Shown: positions 63,789 to 64,000 of the stretch, piece after piece
Position numbering within the stretch: position 1 is the first letter of the stretch
Layout of the letters: each line of letters opens with the position of its first letter
The notes under the pieces: generated by a model
Databases searched by the model: none
What the model was told of the DNA's origin: nothing
What the model saw: the letters and a program-made list of their open reading frames with translations, nothing else
From: Scilla litardierei
Taxonomy: Eukaryota > Streptophyta > Magnoliopsida > Asparagales > Asparagaceae
Length of the DNA stretch: 64,000 nucleotides
Reading direction: 5' to 3'
Assembly: GCA_030789695.1 (NCBI GenBank)
Contig: CM061141.1
Span: 273,699,655 to 273,763,654, forward strand
Program-made: the position numbers and the translations under genes

Positions 63789-64000
63789 TTTCCTTTGACA
63801 CTTCATTGCTTGGTACCATAAGTTTAAATTCATTTTTATGGGTACCAAAGCAATTGTGGTATATATGGGTTACATTTAATTTGAATTTAGTTAGCTAAAT
63901 TTATTGCCTAACCCATAGGATCCAAAAGGATTTTTGGATACCAAAATGATATTCTCTAGGTTAAATCCACCATGAGATACCAACCCTACCAACTCCGTGA
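63789..64000 (+). other. gag-pol junction of the right SIRE-like element
   Basis: AT-rich, with stops in all three plus-strand frames and repeated GGTACCA/GATACCAAA motifs (63811, 63840, 63938). Pol is not reached. The equivalent interval in the other element is only about 59 nt (43597-43539). Confidence 0.5.

Larger units (their letters stand above)
59801..64000 (+). mobile_element. SIRE-like Ty1/copia element, 5' half
   Basis: Plus strand: 5' LTR 59801-61530, primer site 61533-61544, gag 61572-63788, then the gag-pol junction running off the window. LTR and Gag are homologous to, but clearly diverged from, the element at 10842-47744, so it is a different subfamily. The base context at the left edge is (CT)n; TCTCT (59796-59800) is the expected target duplication. 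Confidence 0.9.

Overview
This is a plant nuclear window, most likely from a eudicot. It has no bacterial features. It holds nested LTR retrotransposons of clades confined to plants (Tekay-type chromovirus, Athila-type Ty3, SIRE-type Ty1/copia), an intron-less leucine-rich-repeat receptor-like protein gene of the EIX2/Cf type, and a tandem family of coiled-coil genes. I cannot name the species.

Layout. (1) 1-8566: an Athila-like Ty3 element on the minus strand, inserted in a coiled-coil gene copy. Its gag is interrupted by a copia element (5' LTR 248-1971, gag running off the left edge), and its LTR is interrupted by a Tekay-type solo LTR (5449-7921, target duplication AACCC). (2) 8567-10841 and 47745-50961: direct ~1.2-kb repeats of a gene for an N-terminally hydrophobic, coiled-coil protein of unknown function. 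Every copy is damaged; one holds another solo LTR (9111-10208, target duplication ATTTT). (3) 10842-47744: a SIRE-like copia element on the minus strand inside copy A (LTRs 10842-12717 and 45871-47744). It has gag, pol and an extra 'env-position' ORF between pol and the 3' LTR. (4) 15273-39422: inside that extra ORF, a tandem array of Tekay chromovirus, LTR-INT-LTR-INT-LTR-INT-LTR, with a 7244-bp period and one target duplication (GTCTT) at its outer edges. (5) 51500-53382: rearranged gene fragments and the 5' end of a further Ty3 element. (6) 54897-57884: an intact 995-aa receptor-like protein gene, the only clearly functional-looking host gene. It is flanked by two tandem-repeat fields (54371-54835 and 58105-58980). 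(7) 59801-64000: the 5' half of another SIRE-like copia element on the plus strand.

Most notable points. First, the Tekay polyprotein becomes one continuous reading frame across two putative spliceosomal introns (112 nt between gag and protease, 71 nt within integrase). The frame still carries copy-specific stop codons. Second, Ty3 (Tekay) and Ty1 (SIRE) LTRs share a homologous U3 module of ~100-bp palindromic units densely packed with the DRE/CRT core (ACCGAC/GTCGGT), just upstream of a TATA-like box. Third, the same module recurs inside the SIRE element upstream of its extra ORF, beside a telo-box-rich leader, which suggests an internal promoter. Fourth, the Athila-like and left copia LTRs carry arrays of different short palindromes in the same place.

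Nesting order by inference: coiled-coil gene duplication; then the Athila, SIRE and solo-LTR parent insertions; then Tekay into SIRE; then tandem amplification of Tekay by LTR-LTR recombination. No element looks fully coding-competent, because each visible gag-pol carries at least one stop or frameshift.
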